From the NCBI RefSeq assembly GCF_042647165.1, contig NZ_JBHRUV010000014.1: DNA of 64,000 nt, one strand, 5' to 3'. The stretch is from Camelimonas abortus. GTDB taxonomy: Bacteria > Pseudomonadota > Alphaproteobacteria > Rhizobiales > Beijerinckiaceae. Of this stretch, positions 1-7,899 are shown in pieces. The notes beneath the pieces were generated by a model. That model ran no database searches, was not told where the DNA came from, and saw nothing but the letters and a program-made list of their open reading frames with translations. The position numbers and the translations under genes are program-made. Every line of letters starts with the position of its first letter. The stretch's first letter is position 1.

Positions 1-972
1 GGGGCGCTGCTCGCCCTGGCCTATCCGGACCGCATCGCCCGCGCCCGTGGCCGCGACGGCCTCTATCACATGGTCAATGGCCGCGGCGTGCGGCTGGAGG
101 CGGGCGGGCCCATCGCCCGCGCCGGCTTCATCTGCGTGGCCGAGGCCATGGGCCAGGCCGCCGCGGCCCGCGTGTTGCTGGCGGCGGCGCTGTCGGAGGA
201 GGAGGCGCTGGCCCTCGGCGCCGGAAGGATCGCCGAGCGGCGCGTGGTCAGTTTTGACCGTGAGGCCATGGCGGTGAGGGTGCGGGTCCAGCGGCGGCTG
301 GGCGCCATGGTGCTGGCCGAGCAGACCGCCGCGCCCGCACCGGAAGATGACTGCGCCGGCGTGCTGGCGCGCGGCCTCGCCAGCGTCGGTCTCGACGCTC
401 TGCCGTGGACGAAGGCGCTGCGCCAGTGGCGCGAGCGGGTGATGTTCATGCGCCGCGCCCATGGCGAGGGGCCGGACAATCCCTGGCCGGACCTCTCCGA
501 CGCGGCGCTGCTGGCCGACGGCGCCTGGCTGGAGCCCTTCCTGCAGGGGCGCACGGCGCTGGCGCAGCTGACGGCCGATGACCTGGCCGCGGCCCTGCAG
601 GCGCTGCTGCCGTGGGAGCTGCGTCAGGAGCTGGAGCGCGGCGCGCCCACCCATTTCGAGACGCCGGCGGGCACGCGCGTCGCCATCGACTATGGCGACG
701 AGGCGGGGCCGGCGCTGGCGGTGAAGGTGCAGGAGCTGTTCGGCCTGGCGCAGCATCCGGCGCTCGCCGGCGGGCGCACGCCGCTGGTCCTGCATCTGCT
801 GTCGCCGGCGCAGCGGCCCATCCAGATCACGCGCGACCTGCCCGGCTTCTGGCGCGGCTCCTGGGCGGCGGTGCGGGCCGAGATGCGCGGGCGCTACCCC
901 AAACACTTCTGGCCGGAGGACCCCGCTTCGGCGCCGCCGACCCGCCGCGCCGGCCGCCCGCCCTCCGCCTGA
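1..972 (+). CDS. hrpB: ATP-dependent helicase HrpB, C-terminal part (cut by window edge)
   Basis: The reading frame is open from base 1 to a TGA at 970-972, giving about 323 residues of a longer protein whose start lies outside the window. The helicase core with the DEAH motifs is not present here. What remains matches the end of the helicase-associated region and the HrpB C-terminal domain: the frame includes ITRDLPGFWRGSW followed by KHFWPEDP near the end, the usual closing signature of HrpB proteins. The family consists of DEAH-type nucleoside-triphosphate-dependent RNA helicases, about 820 residues long, whose physiological role is poorly defined in most bacteria. The next gene converges on it from the other strand. 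Identification rests on the C-terminal signature and is confident. Confidence 0.9.
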   Translation, partial: GALLALAYPDRIARARGRDGLYHMVNGRGVRLEAGGPIARAGFICVAEAMGQAAAARVLLAAALSEEEALALGAGRIAERRVVSFDREAMAVRVRVQRRLGAMVLAEQTAAPAPEDDCAGVLARGLASVGLDALPWTKALRQWRERVMFMRRAHGEGPDNPWPDLSDAALLADGAWLEPFLQGRTALAQLTADDLAAALQALLPWELRQELERGAPTHFETPAGTRVAIDYGDEAGPALAVKVQELFGLAQHPALAGGRTPLVLHLLSPAQRPIQITRDLPGFWRGSWAAVRAEMRGRYPKHFWPEDPASAPPTRRAGRPPSA

Positions 973-1006
973 CCGGCGTCAGGGCCGCCGCGCGGGGCGC
1001 CGCCGG

Positions 1007-1642
1007 TCACAGCGCCTTTTTCTGCCCGTCCGGTCCTTCGATGCTGATGCCGTCAGCGGCCGGCAGACGCTGCACGATGTCCTGCAGCAGCGCCGGCGAG
1101 AGGTCCATGGCGTAGAGCTTCCAGCGCAGGCCGCTGATGCGGAAGCGCCAGCCCAGCCGCCGCTGCGGGTCGCCGTCGAGGTCGATGTAGATGCGGAAGT
1201 GGCTGACGCCGGTGAAGGACGCCCGGTCAAAATGACGGAAGGCGTCGACAACGCCGTTCAGGCCAAGGCGCGGCGCCGCTTTCCCGCCTTCGCCCTCCGC
1301 GGGCCAGCCGCGCTCCAGCAGCTGCGCCAGGGTCTCCGGCGAGGTCATCTGGTGCAGGGCCGGGTAGAGGGTGTTGGCGGCGATGCCGGCGGCGAGCTGC
1401 TGCGCGAACGGCCCCAGGGCGTCTTCCTTGTGGTGCGCCGCCAGCCAGGCGCGCAGCACCTGGCGGGTGATGGAGCGGCCCAGCGCGCCGCGGTCAACGC
1501 GGGCCAGGATGGCCGGCGCGTCCCGCTCGCGCACCGCCTCGGCGAGCCGCGCCGCGGCGATGAACGGCGAGGCCATGTACGCCAGCACCAGAACGACGAG
1601 GGCGACGGTCCAGAACGTGTACGAGCGCAGCAACGCCGGCAT
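1007..1642 (-). CDS. DUF2939 domain protein, membrane-anchored
   Basis: A 211-residue protein with one N-terminal membrane segment (residues about 9-30, FWTVALVVLVLAYMASPFIA) and a soluble remainder, probably periplasmic. The pattern fits the DUF2939 family: a short anchor, then an R-rich segment reading AEAVRERDAPAILARVD, and a C-terminal RFRISGLRWKLYAMDLSP block. The family has no established function. The ATG at 1642 follows no obvious strong ribosome-binding site but is the only start that keeps the membrane segment. It is transcribed away from cmk with about 250 bases between them, so it is probably its own unit. I infer an envelope location only. Confidence 0.75.
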   Translation of the reverse strand: MPALLRSYTFWTVALVVLVLAYMASPFIAAARLAEAVRERDAPAILARVDRGALGRSITRQVLRAWLAAHHKEDALGPFAQQLAAGIAANTLYPALHQMTSPETLAQLLERGWPAEGEGGKAAPRLGLNGVVDAFRHFDRASFTGVSHFRIYIDLDGDPQRRLGWRFRISGLRWKLYAMDLSPALLQDIVQRLPAADGISIEGPDGQKKAL

Positions 1643-1799
1643 GGTTACGGTCTCCGTTCACTGGTCAGCTTCACCGCAACGCAGGCGAATCGGCGACGGC
1701 TTCATGTTTACCCCGCGTGAGGGGAACGCGACACCGGGATCGCCGGAGCCAGCGGCGAAAACGGCGCAAATGGGCCTCCGCGCGCGGCGTCGCGTCATG

Positions 1800-1825
1800 A
1801 AAACGCGCGCGAAGGGCGCGCATTT
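1800..1825 (-). terminator. Likely Rho-independent terminator after cmk
   Basis: A GCGCGC stem (1805-1810 with 1816-1821) with a 5-nt loop is flanked by GTTTTC when read on the minus strand and by ATTTT on the plus strand. It lies about 70 bases downstream of the cmk stop codon and could end the aroA-cmk transcript. The U tract is short, so confidence is moderate. Confidence 0.5.
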
Positions 1826-1892
1826 TGCAGGAAAGACACTGTAACGGCCCGCTGGCGCAGGCAAAATCCGCGTCTGGAGACGGGACGCCGCC

Positions 1893-2540
1893 TCAGGTGG
1901 CCAGCGCCTGCTCCACGATGGCGAGGGCGGCGGCGAAGGCGGCGTCAGCGTCCATGTCGCTGGTGTCCAGCAGCACGGCGTCCGGCGCCGGCTTCAGCGG
2001 CGCCGTGGCGCGGCTGGCGTCGTCGGCGTCACGCTTGCGGATGTCGGCCAGCACCAGCTCATAGGAGGCGTCGGGATCGCGCGCCGCCAGCTCCTGGTGA
2101 CGCCGGCCGGCGCGGATCTCCGGCGCCGCGGTGACGAACAGTTTCACCCGCGCGTCCGGACAGATCACCGTGCCGATGTCGCGCCCGTCCAGCACCGCGC
2201 CGGGCGGACGTGCGGCGAAGGCGCGCTGCATGTCCACCAGCGCCGCGCGCACCGCCGGAAAGGCCGCCACCCTTGACGCGGCCCGGCCGGCTTCGCTGGT
2301 GCGCAACGCCGGGTTGTCGGCGAAATCCGCCGGCAGGTTGCGGGCCACGGCCGCGGCCGCGGCCTCGTCGTCCAGCGAGGCTCCGGCGCGCAGCACGCCG
2401 TGGGCCACGGCGCGGTAGAGCAGGCCGGTGTCCAGCCACGGCAGGCCGTAATGGGCGGCGAGGCGGCGCGCCAGCGTGCCCTTGCCGGACGCCGCCGGCC
2501 CGTCAATGGCGATGACCAGTCCTTCCGGAACGCGCATCAT
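1893..2540 (-). CDS. cmk: Cytidylate kinase
   Basis: Phosphorylates CMP and dCMP with ATP in the cytoplasm, feeding CTP and dCTP synthesis. The protein has the P-loop GPAASGKGT at about residues 14-22, the LDTGLLYRAVA nucleotide-binding segment, DGRDIGTVICPDA and the RHQEL lid region, all typical of Cmk; 215 residues is the usual length. A GTG lies at 2549 and two adjacent ATGs at 2540 and 2537; GGAG sits 4 and 7 bases upstream of the two ATGs, so 2540 or 2537 is preferred over the GTG. It follows aroA by about 15 bases on the same strand, and aroA-cmk is a common pairing in alphaproteobacteria, so co-transcription is likely. Confidence 0.95.
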   Translation of the reverse strand: MMRVPEGLVIAIDGPAASGKGTLARRLAAHYGLPWLDTGLLYRAVAHGVLRAGASLDDEAAAAAVARNLPADFADNPALRTSEAGRAASRVAAFPAVRAALVDMQRAFAARPPGAVLDGRDIGTVICPDARVKLFVTAAPEIRAGRRHQELAARDPDASYELVLADIRKRDADDASRATAPLKPAPDAVLLDTSDMDADAAFAAALAIVEQALAT

Positions 2541-2555
2541 CAGCTCCACGTCCGG

Positions 2556-3908
2556 TCAGTCGCCGCCCATGACGATGTCGGCGCCCAGCCCCGCCATCAG
2601 CGGCCCGAAGGCCGGGAAGCTGGTGGCGATCATCGCCGCGTCGTCGATTTTCATGCCCTCGCGGGCGCCAAGGCCCAGCACCAGGAACGACATGGCGATG
2701 CGGTGGTCGAGATGGGTGGCGGCCACCCCGCCGCCGCGAACGTCGCCGGCGCAGCCCCGGACGATGAGGTCGTCGCCCTCGATGCGGGCGTCCACGCCCG
2801 CCTGGGCGAGGCCACCGGCGATGGCGGCGAGGCGGTCCGATTCCTTCACCCGCAGCTCCGAGAGGCCGCGCATGCGGGTTTCGCCCTCGGCGAAGGCCGC
2901 GGCGACGGCAAGGACCGGATATTCGTCGATCATTGACGGCGCGCGCTCGGCCGGCACGTCGACGCCCTTCAGGCGGCTGAAGCGCACGCGCAGGTCGGCG
3001 GTCTCCTCGCCGCCTTCGCTGGCGCGGGCCAGCACCTCGATGTCGGCCCCCATCTCCGCCAGCGTGGCGAACAGGCCGGTGCGCAGCGGATTCATCATCA
3101 CCCCCTCAAGGATGACGTCGGAGCCGGGCGCGACCAGCGCCGCCACCATGGGGAAGGCGGCGGAGGAGGGGTCGGCCGGGATGACGATGTGCGAGCCGCG
3201 CAGCTCCGGCTGCCCGGTGAGCGTGACGCGCCGGCCGTGCGGGCCGTGTGGCTCCACCTCCACCTCCGCGCCGAAATGGCGCAGCATGCGCTCGGTGTGG
3301 TCGCGCGAGGCCTCGCGCTCGATCACCGTGGTCTTGCCCGGCGCGTTGAGGCCGGCGAGCAGCACGGCGGACTTGATCTGCGCCGACGCCACCGGCGTCT
3401 CGTAAACGACCGGAACCGCCTCGCGCGCGCCTTCCAGGGTGATGGGGCAGCGCCCGCCTTCCGCCTCGGAGACGACGCGGGCGCCCATCTGCACGAGCGG
3501 ATCGAGAATGCGGCGCATCGGGCGCTTGCGCAGCGAGGCGTCGCCGTCAAAGGTGGCGGTGACCGGATGGCCGGCGACCACGCCCATCATCAGCCGCGAG
3601 CCGGTGCCGGCGTTGCCGAAATCCAGCACGCCGGCCGGCTCCGTGAGGCCGCCGACGCCGACGCCGCGCACGGTCCACTCGCCTTCGCCCGTGCGGGTTA
3701 CGTCCGCGCCCAGCGCCCGGGCGGCGCTGGCGGTGGCCAGCACGTCCTCGCCCTCCAGCAGACCCTGCACCCGGGTTTCGCCCACGGCCAGCAGGCCGAA
3801 GATCAGCGCCCGGTGCGACATGGACTTGTCGCCCGGCACGCGGACGGCGCCTTTCAGCGGGCCGCCTGGGCGGGAGAAGGAGGGAACCGGCGTCGGATGT
3901 GCGCTCAC
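2556..3908 (-). CDS. aroA: 3-phosphoshikimate 1-carboxyvinyltransferase (EPSP synthase, class II-like)
   Basis: Sixth step of the shikimate pathway: condenses shikimate-3-phosphate with phosphoenolpyruvate. Visible signatures are PGDKSMSHR near residues 25-33, LDFGNAGTGSRLMMG, the DRAPSMIDEYP-like segment (here AERAPSMIDEYPVLA), ELRVKESDR and THLDHRIAMSF. I choose the GTG at 3908 (450 residues) because AGGA lies 9 bases upstream and the length fits the family. The frame stays open to an ATG at 3995, but that start falls inside a tandem repeat and would add a 29-residue arginine- and proline-rich tail. The sequence is closest in style to class II enzymes, yet the glyphosate-contact position that is Ala in CP4 EPSPS reads Gly here (GNAGTG). 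Confidence 0.95.
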   Translation of the reverse strand: MSAHPTPVPSFSRPGGPLKGAVRVPGDKSMSHRALIFGLLAVGETRVQGLLEGEDVLATASAARALGADVTRTGEGEWTVRGVGVGGLTEPAGVLDFGNAGTGSRLMMGVVAGHPVTATFDGDASLRKRPMRRILDPLVQMGARVVSEAEGGRCPITLEGAREAVPVVYETPVASAQIKSAVLLAGLNAPGKTTVIEREASRDHTERMLRHFGAEVEVEPHGPHGRRVTLTGQPELRGSHIVIPADPSSAAFPMVAALVAPGSDVILEGVMMNPLRTGLFATLAEMGADIEVLARASEGGEETADLRVRFSRLKGVDVPAERAPSMIDEYPVLAVAAAFAEGETRMRGLSELRVKESDRLAAIAGGLAQAGVDARIEGDDLIVRGCAGDVRGGGVAATHLDHRIAMSFLVLGLGAREGMKIDDAAMIATSFPAFGPLMAGLGADIVMGGD

Positions 3909-3991
3909 GGCTTGTTCCTGCTTTGCACTGTCAGTCGGCGACGGGCGCCTTGGGAGCGGTTTGCGCCGCGCAGGGAACAGGATTTGCCGCC

Positions 3992-4066
3992 CCATGTAAA
4001 CCTTGGGGCCAGGTAAACCCTGGGGCCATGTAAACCTTCTGGCCAGGTAAACCCCGGGACCATGCC
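3992..4066. repeat. 17-bp tandem repeat, four copies plus a partial fifth, upstream of aroA
   Basis: Units begin at 3992, 4009, 4026, 4043 and 4060. The consensus is CCAKGTAAACCYTGGGG, and copies 1 and 3 carry CCATG where copies 2 and 4 carry CCAGG, so the array also reads as two 34-bp units. It lies 84-160 bases upstream of the preferred aroA start, in the likely promoter or leader. No other repeat of this type was noticed in the window. Confidence 0.9.
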
Positions 4067-4143
4067 CCGGGCCGGACCGGCGGCGCAGACGGCGCCCCGT
4101 GGGCGGCCGCGCGCCCCGCGCGCCGGGCGGCGCCGGCGCCGTT

Positions 4144-4521
4144 TCACCCGCCGCCGCACTGGGCGCGCACGGCGTCCCGGTACTGGGCCACGCCGGCCAT
4201 GGCGTTGGCCACGTTGCGGTCGCGCCCGGCGCCCTTCTGGCAGCGGCGGTAAAAGGCGGCGGCGCGCTGCAGCACGCGCACCTGCTCGCGCCAGGCGGCG
4301 CAGCGCTCCTTCTGCGATCCGGTCGCGGCGTCCATCAGGTCGGCGCGGGCGCGCCGCACCTCGGAGAGCAGCACCACGGCGTCGCGCCGGCAGGCGTCGG
4401 AAGCGGCGGCTGCCGGCGCGGCGGCCGCTGGCGCGGCGGCGACGGGCGCCAGTCCCGCCGCCAGCACGAGCAGGATCCGCAGGCGCCGTCCGTGGTCCAT
4501 GAGGCGTTTCTGGCGGCGCAT
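4144..4521 (-). CDS. Small exported protein of unknown function downstream of fumarase
   Basis: About 125 residues with a basic N-terminus, a hydrophobic core (LRILLVLAAGLAPVAAA) and an Ala-rich stretch, which together look like a signal peptide; the mature part has four cysteines (in SDACRRD, ERCAAW, RRCQKG and AQCGGG) that could form two disulfides in the periplasm. I prefer the ATG at 4521, which has GGAG 6 bases upstream, over the ATG at 4533 that lies 3 bases after the fumarase stop codon. A third ATG at 4500 is also possible. The close spacing suggests translation from the fumarase transcript. I do not recognise the family and give no function. Confidence 0.65.
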   Translation of the reverse strand: MRRQKRLMDHGRRLRILLVLAAGLAPVAAAPAAAAPAAAASDACRRDAVVLLSEVRRARADLMDAATGSQKERCAAWREQVRVLQRAAAFYRRCQKGAGRDRNVANAMAGVAQYRDAVRAQCGGG

Positions 4522-4536
4522 GCGGATCTCCATGGT

Positions 4537-6168
4537 TCAGTCGAGGTTCAGCTCGCGGAAGAAGTCATTGCCCTTGTCGTCAATGACGATGAAGGCCGGG
4601 AAATCCTCCACCTCGATGCGCCACACCGCCTCCATGCCGAGCTCCGGATACTCCAGCACCTCGACCTTGCGGATGCAGTCCCGGGCGAGGCGGGCGGCCG
4701 GGCCGCCGATGGAGCCGAGGTAGAAGCCGCCGTGTTTCTGGCACGCCTCGCGCACCTGGGCCGAGCGGTTGCCCTTGGCCAGCATGACCATGGAGCCGCC
4801 CGCCGCCTGGAACTGGTCCACATAGGCGTCCATGCGGCCGGCGGTGGTGGGGCCGAAGGAGCCCGAGGCGTAACCCTCCGGAGTCTTGGCGGGGCCGGCG
4901 TAATACACCGGATGGTTCTTCATGTACTCCGGCATCGGCTCGCCGCGCTCGAGGCGCTCGCGGATTTTCGCATGGGCGAGGTCGCGGGCCACGATCATCG
5001 GGCCGGTGAGCGACAGGCGGGTGCGGATCGGATATTTCGTCAGCGTGGCGAGAATCTCGTTCATCGGCCGGTTGAGGTCGATCTTCACCACCTCGCCGCC
5101 GAGCTGCGATTCGTCGATGTCCGGCATGAAGCGGGCCGGATTGGTCTCCAGCTGCTCGAGGAACACGCCGTCGCGGGTGATCTTGCCCCTGGCCTGGCGG
5201 TCGGCCGAGCAGGAGACGCCGATGCCGATGGGCAGCGAGGCGCCGTGACGCGGCAGGCGGATGACGCGCACGTCATGGCAGAAATACTTGCCGCCGAACT
5301 GGGCGCCGACGCCCAGGTTCTGGGTGAGCCTGTGGATCTCCTCCTCCATGGCCAGATCGCGGAAGGCGTGGCCTTCCGGCGAGCCGGAGGTGGGCAGTTC
5401 GTCCAGATAACGGGTGGAGGCGAGCTTCACCGTCTTGAGGTTCTGCTCGGCGCTCATGCCGCCGATGACGATGGCGAGGTGATAGGGCGGGCAGGCGGCG
5501 GTGCCGAGCGTCAGGATCTTCTCCTTCAGGAAGTTGATCATGCGGTCGTGCGTCAGCAGCGCCGGGGTGCCCTGGAACAGGAAGGTCTTGTTGGCCGAGC
5601 CGCCGCCCTTGGCGATGAACAGGAACTTGTAGGCGTCCTCGCCCTCGGCGTAGATATCGATCTGCGCCGGCAGGTTGGAGCCGGTGTTCTTCTCCTCGAA
5701 CATCGACAGCGGGGCAAGCTGCGAATAGCGCAGGTTGCGCTTGAGATAGGCGTCCCGGATGCCCTGGCCGATGGCCTCCTCGTCGTTGCCCTCGGTCCAC
5801 ACGAGGCGGCCCTTCTTGGCCATGACGATGGCGGTGCCGGTGTCCTGGCACATGGGCAGCACGCCGCCGGCGGCGATGTTGGCGTTCTTCAGCAGGTCAT
5901 AGGCCACGAAGCGGTCGTTGGGAGTGGCTTCGGGGTCCTTGAGGATGTTGGCCAGCTGCTGCAGGTGGCCGGGGCGCAGCAGGTGGTTGATGTCGATGAA
6001 CGCCGCTTCCGCCAGCGCCCGGATGGCTTCCGGAGAGACGTTCAGGAATTCGCGGTCGCCGATTTTCTCGACGCTGACGCCCTCGCCGGTGATCTTCCGG
6101 TAAGGGGTCGTGTCGGGGCCGAGGGGAAACAGGTTGGTGGTGGCGGCGAGGCCGGGTGCATCAGACAT
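4537..6168 (-). CDS. Class I fumarate hydratase (iron-sulfur)
   Basis: Interconverts fumarate and malate in the TCA cycle, using a [4Fe-4S] cluster. The 543-residue length fits the FumA/FumB type, with N- and C-terminal fumarase domains in one chain. The likely cluster-binding cysteines lie in PMCQDTGTA, AACPPYHLA and SCSADRQ, and the substrate region near GSFGPTTAGRMD is present. The frame stays open upstream to 6444, but the extension is Arg/Gly/Pro-rich and the conserved start is MSDAPGLAATT at 6168. A small exported protein follows on the same strand. A 340-base gap separates it from ptsN. The enzyme class is oxygen-sensitive in well-studied species; whether a class II enzyme also exists elsewhere in this genome cannot be seen here. 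Confidence 0.93.
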   Translation of the reverse strand: MSDAPGLAATTNLFPLGPDTTPYRKITGEGVSVEKIGDREFLNVSPEAIRALAEAAFIDINHLLRPGHLQQLANILKDPEATPNDRFVAYDLLKNANIAAGGVLPMCQDTGTAIVMAKKGRLVWTEGNDEEAIGQGIRDAYLKRNLRYSQLAPLSMFEEKNTGSNLPAQIDIYAEGEDAYKFLFIAKGGGSANKTFLFQGTPALLTHDRMINFLKEKILTLGTAACPPYHLAIVIGGMSAEQNLKTVKLASTRYLDELPTSGSPEGHAFRDLAMEEEIHRLTQNLGVGAQFGGKYFCHDVRVIRLPRHGASLPIGIGVSCSADRQARGKITRDGVFLEQLETNPARFMPDIDESQLGGEVVKIDLNRPMNEILATLTKYPIRTRLSLTGPMIVARDLAHAKIRERLERGEPMPEYMKNHPVYYAGPAKTPEGYASGSFGPTTAGRMDAYVDQFQAAGGSMVMLAKGNRSAQVREACQKHGGFYLGSIGGPAARLARDCIRKVEVLEYPELGMEAVWRIEVEDFPAFIVIDDKGNDFFRELNLD

Positions 6169-6512
6169 GGATCTACCGCTGGCTGTCATGAGGGCGCCCC
6201 TGGAGTCTGTCGCTTCCCCCGCCGCGCCGCGCGGGTGCGGGAGAGGAAGCGGCATGTCCCGCATCCGCACGGGGACGCGCCCCGTCCGGCGGCGGAACAG
6301 GCGTCGCGACGGACCGCATCCTGCGGCTCCGCCGGCGCCGGCCGCTCCAGCGGCTGCCCATGCATAAGGCTTCGGAACGGTTTGATAAAGCCGGGCTGCG
6401 TCATTGCCGGCCGGCGTGCGCCGCGTGGCGACAGCGCGCCGCACGCCCTGCGCGGGCGCCCGGGCGCGGCCCGCGCTCCGGTGGGGGTCGCCGCCGCGGC
6501 GGCGCGGCCGGC
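6169..6512. other. Intergenic region between fumarase and ptsN
   Basis: About 340 bases holding the fumarase promoter and the 3' end of the ptsN transcript. Reading frames across it are compositionally driven extensions of neighbours. A small AT-richer patch near 6362-6392 is the best place for a fumarase promoter, but I could not assign convincing -35 and -10 boxes. Confidence 0.4.
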
Positions 6513-6998
6513 CTAGCCGGTGGCCACCTTGGGCGCCGGAGCGGCGGCGTTGGCGTCCGTCAGCAGGGCGTAGAGCGCGTCCGGGTCACGCGTGGCGCGA
6601 ATGCGCTCCAGCATGGTGGGCTCGCGCAGCACCCGCGCCACGCGCGCAAGCGCCTTGAGATGGTCGGCGCCGGCGTTCTCCGGCGCCAGAAGCAGGAACA
6701 TGAGGTCGACCGGCTGGCCGTCGAGCGCGTCGAAATCGAACGGGCGCTCCGCCCTGGCGAACAGACCGAACACCCTGTCCAGCTTTTCGGGCTTGCCATG
6801 GGGAATGGCGATGCCGTCGCCAATGCCTGTCGAGCCCAGGCGCTCGCGCTGCACGAGCGTCTCGTAAATTTCCCGCTCGGTCAGTTCCGGCAGCAGCGTG
6901 GCGGCGTGCGCCGCCAGCTCCTGAAGCGCCTGCTTCTTGCTGTTGCACTTCAGGGCCGGAATCACGGCCTCGGGCGTCAGAAGATCTGTCAGGGGCAT
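6513..6998 (-). CDS. ptsN: PTS IIA-like nitrogen regulatory protein EIIA-Ntr
   Basis: Phosphocarrier of the nitrogen-type phosphotransferase system; it receives phosphate from NPr and acts through protein contacts, for example with potassium transport and stress signalling in other bacteria. The phosphorylated histidine is His67 in GIAIPHGKP; LGSTGIGDG before it and LVQRERLG are family signatures. Length 161 is slightly longer than the usual 150-155 because of an Ala/Pro-rich tail (NAAAPAPKVATG). It is the last gene of the leftward lptC-lptA-lptB-rpoN-hpf-ptsN series, 154 bases after hpf. This linkage with rpoN and hpf is the classic arrangement in proteobacteria. Confidence 0.95.
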   Translation of the reverse strand: MPLTDLLTPEAVIPALKCNSKKQALQELAAHAATLLPELTEREIYETLVQRERLGSTGIGDGIAIPHGKPEKLDRVFGLFARAERPFDFDALDGQPVDLMFLLLAPENAGADHLKALARVARVLREPTMLERIRATRDPDALYALLTDANAAAPAPKVATG

Positions 6999-7152
6999 GT
7001 TGTCTCACAAGCGGCGGCGGGCGGACCTTGGCCCGCCCGGCGACATCCATCAAGTTCAGGCCGGCGCCATGGCCAACGCGGGCCACGAACCGCCTGTTCC
7101 GCAGGAGCGATGCATCTGCGGCGCCGGCCGTTCGCCTGCGCCGCAAATGTGG

Positions 7153-7761
7153 TCACGCCCCGTCAGACAGGTTCGGGTCGATCCAGCCGATCGTCCCGTC
7201 ATTGCGCCGGTATACGATGTTCAGCCTGGAAGTGCCAGCGTGCCTGAACAGGAGAATGGGCGCGCCGGTGAGGTCAAGTTCGGTGACAGCTTCGCTCACC
7301 GGCATGGTCCGCAGCTTATTTGTCACCTCCGCCACGACGACGGGGTGAAATTCTTCGCCGTCCTCCTCCTCGCCGGGCGGGGCGAAGACGGTGGCGGAAA
7401 TGGTCGGACCCTCGTCGACGCCTTCGTCGCGCTCCCCGGCGAGGACGCCGGTCCGGGCGTCGCCCGCGGTCTGACGGGACTTGAGGCGCGCGCTGTAACG
7501 GCGCAGGCGCTTTTCGATGCGCTCCGCCGCCTGGTCGAAACTCATCACCGGATCGTGGGAGAAGCCGGTGGACTCCAGCGTCACTCCGCGCAGGTGGAGG
7601 CCGCAGTCTGTCCTGTAAGCGCCGCCATCGCGCGTGACCGTGACGTGACCGGAGGCTGGAACCCCAAAGTATTTTTCGACCGCCGCGTTGACCCGGACCT
7701 CGATCTGGCCCCGGAAGGCGCTGCCGATGTCCATGTTCTTGCCAGATACGCGTAGCGTCAT
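7153..7761 (-). CDS. hpf: Ribosome hibernation-promoting factor, long form
   Basis: Binds the decoding centre of idle 30S subunits and, through its C-terminal domain, pairs ribosomes into inactive dimers. Residues 1-105 form the HPF/YfiA-type N-terminal domain (starts MTLRVSGKNMDIG); after an acidic linker (GEEEDGEEF) the C-terminal dimerisation domain reads HPVVVAEVTNKLRTMPVSEA and ends at IGWIDPN. At 202 residues it is the long type usual in alphaproteobacteria. The start at 7761 is set by a strong GGGAGGTT ribosome-binding site 5 bases upstream; the open frame to 7872 is not needed. It lies between rpoN and ptsN as in many proteobacteria, so growth-phase control through this cluster is plausible. 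Confidence 0.95.
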   Translation of the reverse strand: MTLRVSGKNMDIGSAFRGQIEVRVNAAVEKYFGVPASGHVTVTRDGGAYRTDCGLHLRGVTLESTGFSHDPVMSFDQAAERIEKRLRRYSARLKSRQTAGDARTGVLAGERDEGVDEGPTISATVFAPPGEEEDGEEFHPVVVAEVTNKLRTMPVSEAVTELDLTGAPILLFRHAGTSRLNIVYRRNDGTIGWIDPNLSDGA

Positions 7762-7899
7762 GTCAACCTCCCATGCGGCAGGGCGGGGAGCCGCCCTGCG
7801 CCGCCGAAGCGGCGAATTGCGATGGTTCCGTCCGGTGTCATGAATCGTAGGAACCCGCCCTGGGCAAGTCAATGAGCGGGGGCAGGCGCGCCCGGTGGG

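Noticed and set aside
3909..3995. ATG at 3995 as the aroA start
   Set aside because: It lies inside the tandem repeat, has no ribosome-binding site and adds an Arg/Pro-rich tail unlike the family; GTG 3908 has a good site.
4099..6516. 805-residue open frame antisense to the fumarase gene
   Set aside because: It exists because high GC at third positions removes stop codons on the opposite strand; its composition is His/Ala/Gly/Arg-rich with no domain, and fumarase is certain on the other strand.
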